NCBI RefSeq assembly: GCF_001861355.1
Contig: NZ_MASN01000011.1
Coordinates: 46,820 to 110,819, forward strand
Length of the DNA: 64,000 nt
From: Natrialba sp. SSL1
GTDB taxonomy: Archaea > Halobacteriota > Halobacteria > Halobacteriales > Natrialbaceae
Direction: 5' to 3'
In this document: piece after piece, positions 43,532 through 53,337 of the stretch
Numbering within the stretch: position 1 is the first letter of the stretch
Layout of the letters: each line of letters begins with the position of its first letter
The notes under the pieces: generated by a model
Told to the model about the DNA's origin: nothing
The model's database searches: none
Seen by the model: the letters and a program-made list of their open reading frames with translations, nothing else
Program-made: the position numbers and the translations under genes

Positions 43532-45217
43532 TCAGTACCCGATCGCCGCCCCGTCCTTGCGCGGTTCCGTTGCGCCGGAGAGCGTGTCACCGTTCTGGCG
43601 GACAATCTGTGCACCACCGAACATCACCGGTGGGAGGACGCCGACATCGTGGCCTTTTCGAGCGAGTTTCGCCAGTGCGGGGAGTCGTTCCTCGACGCCC
43701 AGTGTCCCGTCCTCGCGGTAGCGCCAGCGCGGTGCGTCGAGAGCGTCCTGCAGCGACATATCGTAGTCGATCAGGTTCGAGAGGACCTGGACGTGGCCCT
43801 GTGGCTGCATGTAGCCGCCCATCACGCCGAAGGCGAGCCAGTCGTCCTCGTCGAGTTTCGCGATGGCGGGAACGAGCGTGTGGAACGGCCGTTTGCCGGC
43901 TTCCAGACTGTTCGGGTGGTCCGGGTCGAGCGAGAACGACGCGCCGCGGTTCTGGAGCGCAATGCCCGTTTCGCCCGCGACGAGGCCGCTGCCGAAGCCG
44001 GCGAACCGGGAGTTGATGTAGGAGACGAGGTTTCCTTCCTCGTCCGCGACGGTCAACAGCACCGTGTCTGCATCTTCGGCGTTCGCGTTTGGCACGCCGA
44101 CTGCGGGGTCCTGAATCGGAGCGTCGCCGATCGCGTTCGCCCGCTCGCGCGCGTAGGACTTGGATGCGAGCGGCGGGACCGTCTCGTACTCGGGGTCCGT
44201 AATGTAGTGGTGGCCGTCGACGAACGCCAGTTTCATCGCCTCTGTAAAGGCGTGGATGCGTTCCGGCGAGTCGTACTCGTGTTCACCTGCACCGATCTCT
44301 TCCGCGATGTTGAGCGCCTCGAGCGCGATGAGTCCCTGATTGTTCGGCGGGAGTTCGTACACCGTCGCGCCGTTGTATGTCGTCTCGACGGGATCGATGA
44401 ACTCGGGTTCGAACGAAGCGAGGTCGTCGTGACTCATCACCCCGCCAGCGTCCTGAATCTCCTCGACGATGGCGTCCGCGATGTCACCCTCGTAGAAGGC
44501 ATCCGCGCCCTCGTCGGCGATCTGTTGCATCGACTCGCCGAGTTTCGGCAGGGTGACGACATCTCCTGGATCCGGGCTCTCGCCGTCGAAGAGGTACGCT
44601 TCGCGGGCGTTTTCGTCCGTGAACAGCTCCTCGGCACCCGACCAGTGGTGAGCGATGACCGGCGAAACGGGATACCCCTCCGTCGCGTAGTGGATCGCCG
44701 GCTCGAGGACGTCACCGAGCGTCTTTCGGCCGAGTTCCTGGACGGTTGCCTCCCAGCCACGAGCCGTGCCGGGTACCGTGACTGCGTGCGGGCCGAGGAA
44801 GGGCATCTCGAGTTCGTCTTCGTCAGAGTCACCGTCGACCGCGTAGCCGCGCGATTCGGGATAGTACTGTGCCGGATCGTCGGATTCGCGAAGTGACTCG
44901 CGAACGGTCTCGATAGATGTCTCGGCCGGTGCACCGCCACAGGAGCGCATCGCGCCGACCTCACCGTCTGCAGTGCGATAGAGTGCGAAGACGTCGCCGC
45001 CGAGTCCCGTCGAGGTCGGCTCGACGACGTTGAGCGCGGCCGCGGTCGCGACGGCCGCGTCGAACGCATTTCCGCCGTCTTGCAGGATCGAGATACCTGC
45101 CTGGGATGCAAGCGGCTGGCTGGTCGCAACCATCCCTCGTTTCGCATATGCTGTCGATCGTTTCGAATCGAAGCGATCGAGATCGATTGAGTCGTTCACA
45201 GTGGTCACACCTGACAT
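43532..45217 (-). CDS. ggt: Gamma-glutamyltransferase
   Basis: A 561-residue Ntn-hydrolase precursor. The start MSGVTTVNDSIDLDRFDSKR is taken because an upstream run of 39 bases has no family content. The self-cleaving/catalytic threonine lies in EDADTVLLTVADEEGN; the substrate loop VSYINSRFAGFGSGLV and the C-terminal GGYMQPQGHVQVLSNL are conserved. No signal peptide is visible, unlike secreted bacterial enzymes, so it is probably cytosolic. It breaks down gamma-glutamyl compounds, such as gamma-glutamylcysteine, the thiol of haloarchaea. Confidence 0.93.
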   Translation of the reverse strand: MSGVTTVNDSIDLDRFDSKRSTAYAKRGMVATSQPLASQAGISILQDGGNAFDAAVATAAALNVVEPTSTGLGGDVFALYRTADGEVGAMRSCGGAPAETSIETVRESLRESDDPAQYYPESRGYAVDGDSDEDELEMPFLGPHAVTVPGTARGWEATVQELGRKTLGDVLEPAIHYATEGYPVSPVIAHHWSGAEELFTDENAREAYLFDGESPDPGDVVTLPKLGESMQQIADEGADAFYEGDIADAIVEEIQDAGGVMSHDDLASFEPEFIDPVETTYNGATVYELPPNNQGLIALEALNIAEEIGAGEHEYDSPERIHAFTEAMKLAFVDGHHYITDPEYETVPPLASKSYARERANAIGDAPIQDPAVGVPNANAEDADTVLLTVADEEGNLVSYINSRFAGFGSGLVAGETGIALQNRGASFSLDPDHPNSLEAGKRPFHTLVPAIAKLDEDDWLAFGVMGGYMQPQGHVQVLSNLIDYDMSLQDALDAPRWRYREDGTLGVEERLPALAKLARKGHDVGVLPPVMFGGAQIVRQNGDTLSGATEPRKDGAAIGY

Positions 45218-45313
45218 ACTGGCGTGAACCACCAAAAGTACCGGTGTCCGTGTCAAACAAGGTATTGTCAGCTGTTGAACGAAATGTGGTATGTCGTAAA
45301 CGTGATCCGGTAA

Positions 45314-46399
45314 CTAGTCAGTATTCTCGAACAGCGGTTCGTGAGCGGCGCGATAGCCGTCCTCGACCGCGTCCGTTTCGACCACTTCTCTGAGCAGGAG
45401 TTCCCGCTCCATCTTGGTGACGACCGACGTGTCGTAGTGGACCGCATCGTAGGACGGATCCTTTCCGTCTGCGCGGCGCTGCTCGACGAACTCGCGATGT
45501 CGCTCGAGGCGTGCCCGTCCGACTGATCGAGAGAGCGACGGCACCCGCTCGACCCGCTCGTCGAAAACGTCGCGAAAGCCCGACTCGAGTTCCTGTCCGA
45601 TCGAGTTCCGTCCGGCACACATCGCGGCTAACGTCGTCGTGCCAGTCCCCCAGAACGGGTCGAGCACCGTATCGCCGTAGGTGGAGTACATCGTGATGAG
45701 CCGGTAGGGAATCTCGAACGGATAGGCGGCGGAGCGGTCGCGCAAATCCGATTCCTGATCGTTGCTCCCGCCATCGCCGCCAGGGCACTCGAGATGCTGT
45801 AACTCACCTTGGACGTCCGTCCAGACATCCGAGAACCAGTTGTTTCGCTCTTCCCAGAAGTACGCCGCCTCGTAGCGCCGGTCTGCGCCGGGCTCGAAGG
45901 AGCGGCTGTCGCCGCCGTTACGAAAGAGCAGCACGTACTCGTGTTCGAGGGTCACGTACGCGTTCGGCGGCAGCGTCCCGCTGCCCATGAACTTCGCGGC
46001 GCTGTTCGTCGGCTTGCGCCAGAGCACGTCCGGTAACGGGTCGAATCCGCGCGACTCGAACGCCTCGAGTACCCGCGCGTGATTCGAGAAGACACGAAAG
46101 CTCCCGTCGACCGACCGGGTCGCGTCGCCGACGTTGATACAGGCGATACCGCCGTCGACGAGCACCCGCTCAACCTCGTCCCAGACACGATCGAGCTGGG
46201 CGTGCATCGCCTCGAACGCCCGGCGACCCGCGCCGGACTCGAGTGCGTCGCCGATCGCGGGGTCGAGTTCAGTAAAGAGGTCGTCCCACATTTCGATCAT
46301 GGGATACGGCGGGGACGTGACGACGAGTTCGACGGTATCGTCGTCGACTGCGGCGAGATCACGAGAGTCACCGACGAACACGCGGTGGGTCGTCTCCAT
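45314..46399 (-). CDS. Orphan beta-class DNA methyltransferase (probably CTAG-type)
   Basis: A 361-residue amino-methyltransferase. Motif IV is TSPPYP near residue 29, and the SAM-binding motif I is DPFWGTGTTTLAA near 245; the order (IV before I) makes it beta class. The TSPPY form is typical of N4-cytosine or N6-adenine enzymes. No restriction gene is adjacent. In Haloferax a similar orphan enzyme (Zim-type) modifies CTAG; the shared start (METTHRVFVGDSRDL) suggests the same, by recollection. The stop codon TAG overlaps a CTAG site (45314-45317). Confidence 0.87.
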   Translation of the reverse strand: METTHRVFVGDSRDLAAVDDDTVELVVTSPPYPMIEMWDDLFTELDPAIGDALESGAGRRAFEAMHAQLDRVWDEVERVLVDGGIACINVGDATRSVDGSFRVFSNHARVLEAFESRGFDPLPDVLWRKPTNSAAKFMGSGTLPPNAYVTLEHEYVLLFRNGGDSRSFEPGADRRYEAAYFWEERNNWFSDVWTDVQGELQHLECPGGDGGSNDQESDLRDRSAAYPFEIPYRLITMYSTYGDTVLDPFWGTGTTTLAAMCAGRNSIGQELESGFRDVFDERVERVPSLSRSVGRARLERHREFVEQRRADGKDPSYDAVHYDTSVVTKMERELLLREVVETDAVEDGYRAAHEPLFENTD

Positions 46400-46577
46400 T
46401 GGCTTCACACTGTCGGCGTCGGCCCCTTAGCTCCTTCGTCAGCGCGCGACTGGAACCGTGTGCCGACTGCGAGGACCGGCCGCTGGAAGGGTACCGCCGG
46501 GAGCGAAATGGGAACGGCGACGACTGAGAGGGTCAGTTGCCGAACGGGAGCGCGAGTGACGCAGATCGGAGGGTCAG

Positions 46578-47261
46578 TTATTCGTCGTCTTCGTCCTCGT
46601 CCTCAGCGTCCGCCTCCTCATCGCCGTCATCACTCCCATCGGAGTCCGACGCAGTCTCTTCGTCCGCATCCGCATCCGCGCCCTCGTCCTCGTCTTCACC
46701 TTCGTCTTCAACACCCATCTCACTCTCCGCAACATCCTCGAGTCCTTCCTCTGCTTTCTCCGCCAGGTCGGTCGCCGGCTCGAACTCTTCGATCGGCTCC
46801 CACTCCTCTTCTTCGCCCGAGAAGCGCCGCCGGAGATACGCGACGCCGACAATTGCTCCGACCAGCAGAACGAGCCGCATGAATCCGCTCCCCCCCTCAT
46901 CCGACGCTGCGGCCTCGTCGCCAGTCACCTCTTCAACTGCCTCCGTCGCTTCCTCGACCGCCGACTCCGCCTCCATCTCCGTCTCCGACTCCATCACATC
47001 CTCGATCACGTCCGGCTCATCGACGTCCGAGAGCGGCGTCTCCTCGAGTGCCGGCGATTCCCGACCGGCGAGAAATCCGAGGGCGGCACCGAGGCCGAAC
47101 GCGCCGGCAGCGAGTCCGATCGAGCGCTGTTCGTGTGAGCCGTCGGCCTCATCGACGGCTTCGAGGATCGACTCACGCATCGACGAGTCGAGTCCCTTTC
47201 CGACGGCTTCCTTGACGACGAGTTCGGAGAGTGTCCTGTCCTGTTGTTCTGATTCGGGCAT
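46578..47261 (-). CDS. Acidic membrane protein with two helices
   Basis: A 227-residue protein starting MPESEQQDRTLSELVVKEAV. Membrane helices are at about 48-68 (IGLAAGAFGLGAALGFLAG) and 128-145 (LVLLVGAIVGVAYLRRR). Long glutamate/aspartate stretches separate and follow them, ending in an Asp-Glu tail of about 45 residues encoded by GAY/GAR repeats. No family recognised. The tail could bind cations or basic partners. Single gene. Confidence 0.65.
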   Translation of the reverse strand: MPESEQQDRTLSELVVKEAVGKGLDSSMRESILEAVDEADGSHEQRSIGLAAGAFGLGAALGFLAGRESPALEETPLSDVDEPDVIEDVMESETEMEAESAVEEATEAVEEVTGDEAAASDEGGSGFMRLVLLVGAIVGVAYLRRRFSGEEEEWEPIEEFEPATDLAEKAEEGLEDVAESEMGVEDEGEDEDEGADADADEETASDSDGSDDGDEEADAEDEDEDDE

Positions 47262-47572
47262 AATCCGCCACGACAACACCCCCGTACATAATTCTGTGGA
47301 CCGTTTTTCAGCGCCCGTGCGCGGGGAAACTGGGTAAGAGCCACCTACCCGGGCGGGAGCTGCTAGTATGAGTGTGCTACTGGAGGTGCCAGACGTAACG
47401 TCGATCGACGCACGCGGCGCTAATACAGGTGCTTGGGCGTTCACGACTACCTGAGTGTGTGAAGGAGAGACACAGGGAGTCACTGTCGATCGTATGGGGT
47501 CTCCTACTCGGACGCGCCCGGCATGCAGTAATCATCGGATAACGAAACCCACTGGGACAATAGACGGCGGGT

Positions 47573-48232
47573 GTGAGTACTGTGAGCGTGATTCGACACC
47601 CCGGTGTTCTCGGCCGCACAACCCGGCAACGGCTCGTCGGGATGACCGCAGCGCTCACGATCGCCGTCGTCGAAGCGCTCGCAGTCGGACTCTGGTTCGG
47701 ACTCATCGTCGGTTCCGGGACGACGACGGCAGCCCTGCTCGGACTCGGAATTCTTCTCGCTGGGACGTTTCTCAGGGCCGGCATCGTCGATTCAACGGTA
47801 AGCGACGCCCGCTCGGCCGTTTTCCTTCGGCGTGGCACCACCGCACTGACGCTCGCCGCAGGCTGGGTTGTCTGGTTACTCATCGCCGAGTACGTCACCG
47901 GGCTGACCGGCCTCATCGTTGCTACCGTCTTCCTGACCGGTCTCCTCACCGCTCAGTTCTGTTTCGAACGACGACTGTTTCAACCACACTCGACGAATCT
48001 CTCCTCGTTCGGTCCCGTTATCTCCGCAGCTCTGCTCGCAATCGGTGCTGCGACGCTCCTCGCGACCGCCTGGTTCGCCGATTGGACAAACGGCTCGCCG
48101 CTGGTCGAACTCGAGATCGCCTCTATTGTCGTCCTGGTCGAAGCGGTACAGGTTGCAGCACTTGCGTTCGTCTGCTGTGCCTTCCTTGCACATCAGTACA
48201 GAGTACAACGGTTACTCGAATCGGAGATATAA
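47573..48232 (+). CDS. Multi-pass membrane protein of unknown function
   Basis: A 219-residue, very hydrophobic protein with about six helices and a basic N-terminus. GTG 47573 is the first start in the frame; GTGs at 47582 and 47588 would also fit. No conserved active-site motif is evident. A haloarchaeal uncharacterised family is likely. Confidence 0.6.
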   Translation: MSTVSVIRHPGVLGRTTRQRLVGMTAALTIAVVEALAVGLWFGLIVGSGTTTAALLGLGILLAGTFLRAGIVDSTVSDARSAVFLRRGTTALTLAAGWVVWLLIAEYVTGLTGLIVATVFLTGLLTAQFCFERRLFQPHSTNLSSFGPVISAALLAIGAATLLATAWFADWTNGSPLVELEIASIVVLVEAVQVAALAFVCCAFLAHQYRVQRLLESEI

Positions 48233-48356
48233 GCAGAAGGCCCTGTGTTCGATCAGCGAATCACAGACAGGACAGTTGAACGAGGCCGTGACGATCGAGA
48301 CTGAGCAGCCATCGCGGTCAGGTGTCACGTCCAGTTCCCGCGTCCAGTTGTCGCAA

Positions 48357-51107
48357 TCAGCCGTCGATACGCTCGTACGTGAGCTGCTTGTCCTCCTTGT
48401 ACACGACCACCACCATAATCGGGTCCTGGTCGCCGTGTGAACTGGATTCGTCGACCGCGTCGATCGTCGTGGTATCGCCCTCGGAGACAGTCTCGTATTC
48501 GTCCCAGCTAACTGGGTCCATCCGTGTCGGTTCGACGATCACGCCCAGATCGTCAGCGTCGATTTCGTCGCCGCCGGCGTGTTCGACGGTTACCTCCTCG
48601 GCGTCGGCCTCGTATTCGATGTCGAACTCGACAGTCGGGGCGACGACGTGGCTCCGGACCGGTCGCGGCTCGTCCGGAACGATCCACTGGACGGTGAGCT
48701 CAGTGCCGGCATCGAACGTACCGAGCTCGAGTTCGTCACCGACAGTCAGGGTTTCGTGGTGATCCGCGGGCTGGATTTCGGCTGGCTCGCCGTCGACGAG
48801 GAGTTCGAAGGACTCGGCGTCTCGGCTCGTCCGCTCTCGGTAGGCTGCAACGAGTCCGTCTTCGCGTTCGTCGAAGCGGAACGACCGATTCGGCTCCGGT
48901 GTGAAATGGAAGAGAGAGCGGCGTGAAACGTAGTTGTCGCCCTCCTGAACCACCATGACGGTAATCCGGTCCTCGACAGCGACCTCCTCGAGAACGATGC
49001 TGTCGCCGTCGGTCAACGTCTCGTGTGCCTGCTCGAATAGATCACCCTCCAGATCGTCGCCCACGTCGGCAGAACCGTCGCGTCTGTAGTTGACCGAGAG
49101 GAACGACGGGTCAGCAGGCTGGCTACCAGTGTAGACAATTTCGACCTCGCGCGCGTCGTGGTCGTACTCCGCGTCGAGCAGGTCTCGACCAGCAGTTGCG
49201 CGGCCGATACTGTATTCGGTGTCCTCCGGGCCCTCCCAGACGAGTTCGACTCGCTCGAACGGCTCGGCCTCGGCCGTGAGGCTGTCGCCGGGTTCGAACG
49301 TGTCGTACTCGTCGACCGGCTGTACGACCATCGGGTCGTCGCCTGCCCGCAACTCGAGATCGTCGGTGTCAACCGCAGTGCCTTCGACGTGGTCGGCCGT
49401 GATCGTCCCCTCGCTGTCGTCGTAGCTAATATCGACGCGAGCGTTCGGTCGAACGACCTCTTCCGCGACAACCGCGGGCTCGTCGGGTGCGAGCCACTCG
49501 ATGGCGACGTGCGTGCCGTGGCCTACCTCGCCGAGTTCGATGTTGTCGCCCTCCGACAGGGTCTCGGTCACGTCGGTAAACTGCGTCGTTGCTGGCTCGT
49601 CGTCGGTCAGTACGCGGAACTCATCGGCGTCGCGGGTCTGATCATCGTGGTACCTGACAGTGACGGTTTCTTCGTGGCTGGAGAGGTACATCCGGGGCGG
49701 CCGCACCCGGTAAGTGACGAGCGACCGTTGTGCCCTGTTCGGATTGGCTGGCACCGCCAGGTCGAGCGAGACCCGATCGCCGAGCGTAACGTCTTCGACC
49801 GTAATCGTCTCGCCGGTCGTCAGCGAGCGCCGGTCGTCGACCGCCGATCGCTCGGTGCTCACACCATCGTCCGTCCGGTGAACCAGTTCGAGGAGTTCGG
49901 GGTCGACCTCGCGCTCACCGGTGTACGTAATCTCGACGGTGTCGGTATCGTAGTCGTGGCTCGCCTCGAATGATTCTCTGCCGACCGTGGTCGTCCCGTA
50001 GTAGTAATAGACGCCTTCATCCTCGTCGAACCAGCGCAGTCCGACGTCAGCGATCGGCCCCGTCTCGAGTTCGAAGCTATCTCCCGCCGAAAATCTCGTG
50101 TACTCGTCGGCGAGCTGGTCGTCGGCGAGATCGCCGTTCTCCCAGACCTCGAGCATGTCGGCGTCGATCGATTCGCCGTCGGTGTGTTCGAACGTCGCGA
50201 CACCCTCGTCGGCGTTCGAGCGGACCCGAACGGTCGCGTCAGGTGCGGCATCACGGTCCCGCTCTGGCGGTTGCTCGACGACTGCGTCCACGTGGATGAT
50301 AGTCCCCGAACGGTCGATCGACGTCTCGAGAATCTCGCCTTCCTCGAGTCGCCGGAGTTGTTCGTGGACCCACTCGTCGTCGACATCGGCCGCACTCGAG
50401 GACAGCTGGAACACGTACCCGTTGTCGAGTGTGTCGTCGTCGCTTCGTGTTCCGAGTGGCTGTTCGAGTCCGATTCCGATCGCGTCGACTAACTCGGTGT
50501 CGAACTCGGGGGATGGAACCGCAGACACGTCTGGAACGAGTGTGACGTAGGACCTCGAATCGAGGTGTTCGACCATCGTCTCGGTCACCTCGGGATCGGT
50601 AAGGATGGACGGCTCGTCACCGTTTGCCGCCGCAATGGCTGCGTTGATAGTGTCCTCGCTGTCGTCACCGAGTGCGATGATCAGTTTTCCATCGGCGGCT
50701 GCGAGCGGGTCGCTATTGACCTCGCCGACGGTCCAGCCGTCAGTGTCGTCGTCACCGATATCGGGCTGCTCGAACGTGCCGGTGATCGCGGCCAGTTGCA
50801 TGTCGTCGCCGATGGCCAGAACGGTTTCTGCGACCTCATCAGTGTCGATTTCGTCGAACTCGTCGACGATGCCGTGGGTTCCTGGGTAGCCAGGCTGGTG
50901 TTCTTGGCCGTCAACACGCGAGTAGATGATGTGTTGAACAGTCGTCTCGAGGGACGATTCTGCGGGGACCAGTTCAAAAACGGACTCGATGTCAGACGGG
51001 AGGGCTGCCTGACTGCCGAGAGCGCCGTCCGTCGCTGCAGCGGTGTACCCGGAGAGGGCGATGGCTGCGACGGTACCGCTACCGGCAAGTAGTTCACGTC
51101 TTCGCAT
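48357..51107 (-). CDS. Exported protein with seven pilin-like beta modules (duplicated triple unit)
   Basis: A 916-residue protein with a Tat-like signal (MRRRELLAGSGTVAAIALSG). Residues 40-290 form a globular domain I cannot name. From 291 on there are seven modules of about 85-95 residues (starting near 291, 376, 469, 553, 641, 736 and 823). Modules 1-3 resemble 4-6 in order, so a three-module unit of about 265 residues was duplicated and a seventh copy added. Recurrent motifs are a Val-rich strand, D(A/P)DxL(E/S)V, EYxTxxxGDS and a final (V/L)xW...P. The last module (VTVEHAGGDEIDADDL) resembles the C-terminal beta domain of archaeal type IV pilins. Probably a surface or adhesive protein; all acidic. 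Confidence 0.8.
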   Translation of the reverse strand: MRRRELLAGSGTVAAIALSGYTAAATDGALGSQAALPSDIESVFELVPAESSLETTVQHIIYSRVDGQEHQPGYPGTHGIVDEFDEIDTDEVAETVLAIGDDMQLAAITGTFEQPDIGDDDTDGWTVGEVNSDPLAAADGKLIIALGDDSEDTINAAIAAANGDEPSILTDPEVTETMVEHLDSRSYVTLVPDVSAVPSPEFDTELVDAIGIGLEQPLGTRSDDDTLDNGYVFQLSSSAADVDDEWVHEQLRRLEEGEILETSIDRSGTIIHVDAVVEQPPERDRDAAPDATVRVRSNADEGVATFEHTDGESIDADMLEVWENGDLADDQLADEYTRFSAGDSFELETGPIADVGLRWFDEDEGVYYYYGTTTVGRESFEASHDYDTDTVEITYTGEREVDPELLELVHRTDDGVSTERSAVDDRRSLTTGETITVEDVTLGDRVSLDLAVPANPNRAQRSLVTYRVRPPRMYLSSHEETVTVRYHDDQTRDADEFRVLTDDEPATTQFTDVTETLSEGDNIELGEVGHGTHVAIEWLAPDEPAVVAEEVVRPNARVDISYDDSEGTITADHVEGTAVDTDDLELRAGDDPMVVQPVDEYDTFEPGDSLTAEAEPFERVELVWEGPEDTEYSIGRATAGRDLLDAEYDHDAREVEIVYTGSQPADPSFLSVNYRRDGSADVGDDLEGDLFEQAHETLTDGDSIVLEEVAVEDRITVMVVQEGDNYVSRRSLFHFTPEPNRSFRFDEREDGLVAAYRERTSRDAESFELLVDGEPAEIQPADHHETLTVGDELELGTFDAGTELTVQWIVPDEPRPVRSHVVAPTVEFDIEYEADAEEVTVEHAGGDEIDADDLGVIVEPTRMDPVSWDEYETVSEGDTTTIDAVDESSSHGDQDPIMVVVVYKEDKQLTYERIDG

Positions 51108-51249
51108 ACTCGAACCGTTTCTAATCTTTACACTTTAATCTATTGGAAATATAAACTGTGTTCGGGACCAATAGTAGATAGGTCACACGGACTGGCCGCT
51201 CGTCTGTTGTATCGGTCGAAAAAGCGGATTCACTCGAGTCCGGTCGGCG

Positions 51250-52221
51250 TTAGCGCCGGAGTCGTGCAACAGCGTTTTCGTTGTCCCCACCTCTGCCCCC
51301 GTCTCCGTCTCTGTCTCCGCCTCCACCTTCGTCGAACTCGACTAACTCGTCGTCTGCGAGGTCCGAAAGGAGCCCGCTGAGCCACTCCCGACCGTACTCC
51401 CCCTCCGGCGTGTAGTCGACGCGGATCCGGTGGCCGAGCGTGTCGAGTTCGAGTTCGTCGTACTCTTTGAGTGTCGAGATGATTCGGCCACGAAACTGGC
51501 GACGGCTCCCCTCGAAACTGGGCTGGGTTGGCACGTCCGGAGCGGTGAAATCGCCGCTGGCGTAGGCCGAACACCACTCACGCCACGGACAGCCAGCCTC
51601 GTCGCACGAGGGCGTCTGCTCGCAGGCGACGCCGCCCAATTCCATGATCGCGTTGTTCCAGACCCGCGAGCGGTCGTCGGTCATGAGGTCGTTCGCCGCC
51701 TCCTCGAACGCCGCGTCGTCGTCCGGTACGTCGAACGCGCGATAGAGGACGCGCTTGACGTTCGTGTCGACGACGGCGTCTCCGTTGTTGAACGCGAAGC
51801 TGGCGACGGCGTTGGCGGTGTAGGGACCGACGCCCATCAGCTCCTGTAGCTCGTCGGGCGTCTCGGGAAACGTACCGTCGTACTCGGATTCGACCTGTTC
51901 GGCGGCCTCGTGGAGGTACTTCGCCCGGTTGTTGTACCCGAGGCTGTGGCCCGTCCAGAAGCCGACGATGTCGGCCCGGTCGGCGGCCGCGAGATCGGCC
52001 GTCGATGGCCAGCGCTCGAGGAACTCCTCCCAGGCCTCGACGACGCGACCGAGCTGGGTCTGCTGGCTCATTACCTCGCTGACGAGGATTTCGTACGGAT
52101 CCGCAGTCCGACGCCAGGGAAAGTCGCGGTGGTCATCCTCGTACCACGTGATCAGCGCGTCCCGAACGGGCTCACAGTCGTCGGGAAGGCTCGAGGACTG
52201 TGGTGCCTCCGTATCAGTCAT
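51250..52221 (-). CDS. mutY: A/G-specific adenine glycosylase (MutY)
   Basis: A 323-residue base-excision repair enzyme removing adenine opposite 8-oxoguanine. The catalytic glutamate is in SEVMSQQTQLG, the helix-hairpin-helix loop is LMGVGPYTANAVASF, the aspartate is in VVDTNVKRVL, and the 4Fe-4S cysteines are in CEQTPSCDEAGCPWREWC. The C-terminal NUDIX-like domain is absent or reduced to about 90 residues with a winged-helix look, and the tail is a Gly-Asp-Arg run (GGGGDRDGDGGRGG) from periodic DNA. Confidence 0.93.
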   Translation of the reverse strand: MTDTEAPQSSSLPDDCEPVRDALITWYEDDHRDFPWRRTADPYEILVSEVMSQQTQLGRVVEAWEEFLERWPSTADLAAADRADIVGFWTGHSLGYNNRAKYLHEAAEQVESEYDGTFPETPDELQELMGVGPYTANAVASFAFNNGDAVVDTNVKRVLYRAFDVPDDDAAFEEAANDLMTDDRSRVWNNAIMELGGVACEQTPSCDEAGCPWREWCSAYASGDFTAPDVPTQPSFEGSRRQFRGRIISTLKEYDELELDTLGHRIRVDYTPEGEYGREWLSGLLSDLADDELVEFDEGGGGDRDGDGGRGGDNENAVARLRR

Positions 52222-52368
52222 CGGTCAGAGTTGACCGCTTGCGGGTTTAGGGCTAGTGGTCTCTCCCCGGCAGCGAATACACGTTAGACCAGTGCACAGT
52301 CAGACAGACGACGGGTACCCAAATAGCCAAGGGCAAATCTTTAGGATAGATAGTGGTGAATGCTCACG

Positions 52369-52449
52369 TGCACCAGGGCAAGGTTGCCGGCACCGGATAC
52401 AGGAACAGTTTCCGGCGAACGTTTCCAACCAGTACTGACTCCTGGTGCA
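52369..52449. repeat. 81-bp element bounded by 9-bp inverted repeats
   Basis: TGCACCAGG (52369-52377) and CCTGGTGCA (52441-52449) face each other; inside, GCCGG and CCGGC segments make nested pairing possible. It resembles a miniature element or a structured RNA. Confidence 0.55.
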
Positions 52450-52628
52450 GTGACGCTTCGCACAGCGATACTGGGCACACCCGCGCCACAGCGACTCGCG
52501 GACGCGACTCAACGGCGGGACCGATCACGAGTTCAGGTCGGCTGTCACCACCGACGTGGACGGACCACCAGTAGGATCCACCCGTGATCACAACCGAGCG
52601 GAGAGCAGACGAACGTCACGTCGATGCT

Positions 52629-52655
52629 GACTGGTCAGGATGTTCCTGACCAGTC
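52629..52655. repeat. Perfect 12-bp hairpin with 3-base loop
   Basis: GACTGGTCAGGA, then TGT, then TCCTGACCAGTC. This is the strongest hairpin in the window outside RNA genes. It may terminate transcription, since a T-rich stretch does not follow, more likely a binding site or element end. Confidence 0.75.
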
Positions 52656-53337
52656 CGCGTTTTCCTCGCAGTTGCGGCAGCCGAACGACAAATCGTAGAC
52701 GAGACGACGTCCGATCTCGATTATACTGACCAGCAGACATCAGCAAACCGGACAGTCGGGGGAACGCCGGCAAACGCTTATGCTGGTTGGTAGCATACAA
52801 CATACTGTGGCAGCGTCGCGGGGACACACCAGCCGATCGAGACGAACCAGTGTGAAACCGGTCGTCTCGAGTCGGGAGAAATCGAGTGTCACGTAAGACG
52901 GACACGAGATGCAGTCCTCGACGGAGGCTTCAGCCGATCCAGTACACATCTCTGTCATCGATGGAGATGTGCGAGAAGACCAAGTATCGGATCGCGGGCA
53001 ACCGTGATTCGAGAACCTGTGCTCCGATCGGATCACAGCAGGGTCGTACGGATCGCAAACGAGCCTTCCGGCTGGGTCCAAACCGCGCCTGTCAGCAATT
53101 TCTCGGCGGTGTATTCCACAGCACTACTGTGAGTGCGAACAGGACCAACGCTATCGGTGCGGGGTATCACAGAGCTACTGCGTGTACGTTCTGTTGTACA
53201 CCCGCGCTTCAAGCACAACCAGACACCTAGACACCAACTAGATCTTGGACCTCAAGCACAACCAAAGCCCAATCACACCCAGAACCACCCACAGCCCAAC
53301 CCATACGCCTAAACCACCGCACCAACTCGCACAACAC

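Larger units (their letters stand above)
52222..53337. other. 1.1-kb gene-free region rich in inverted repeats
   Basis: I could not assign a gene. Short frames on both strands have odd composition and no known domain. Several strong inverted repeats are present (52369-52449, 52629-52655, 52779-52797, 52945-52971), as well as a 13-bp direct repeat TCAAGCACAACCA at 53209-53221 and 53252-53264. It may be a decayed mobile element or a noncoding-RNA locus. Confidence 0.6.

Noticed and set aside
52588..53230. Several 100-residue frames between mutY and the CitG-like gene
   Set aside because: Cys/Ser/Arg-rich translations, no haloarchaeal acidic bias, overlapping on both strands, no domain.
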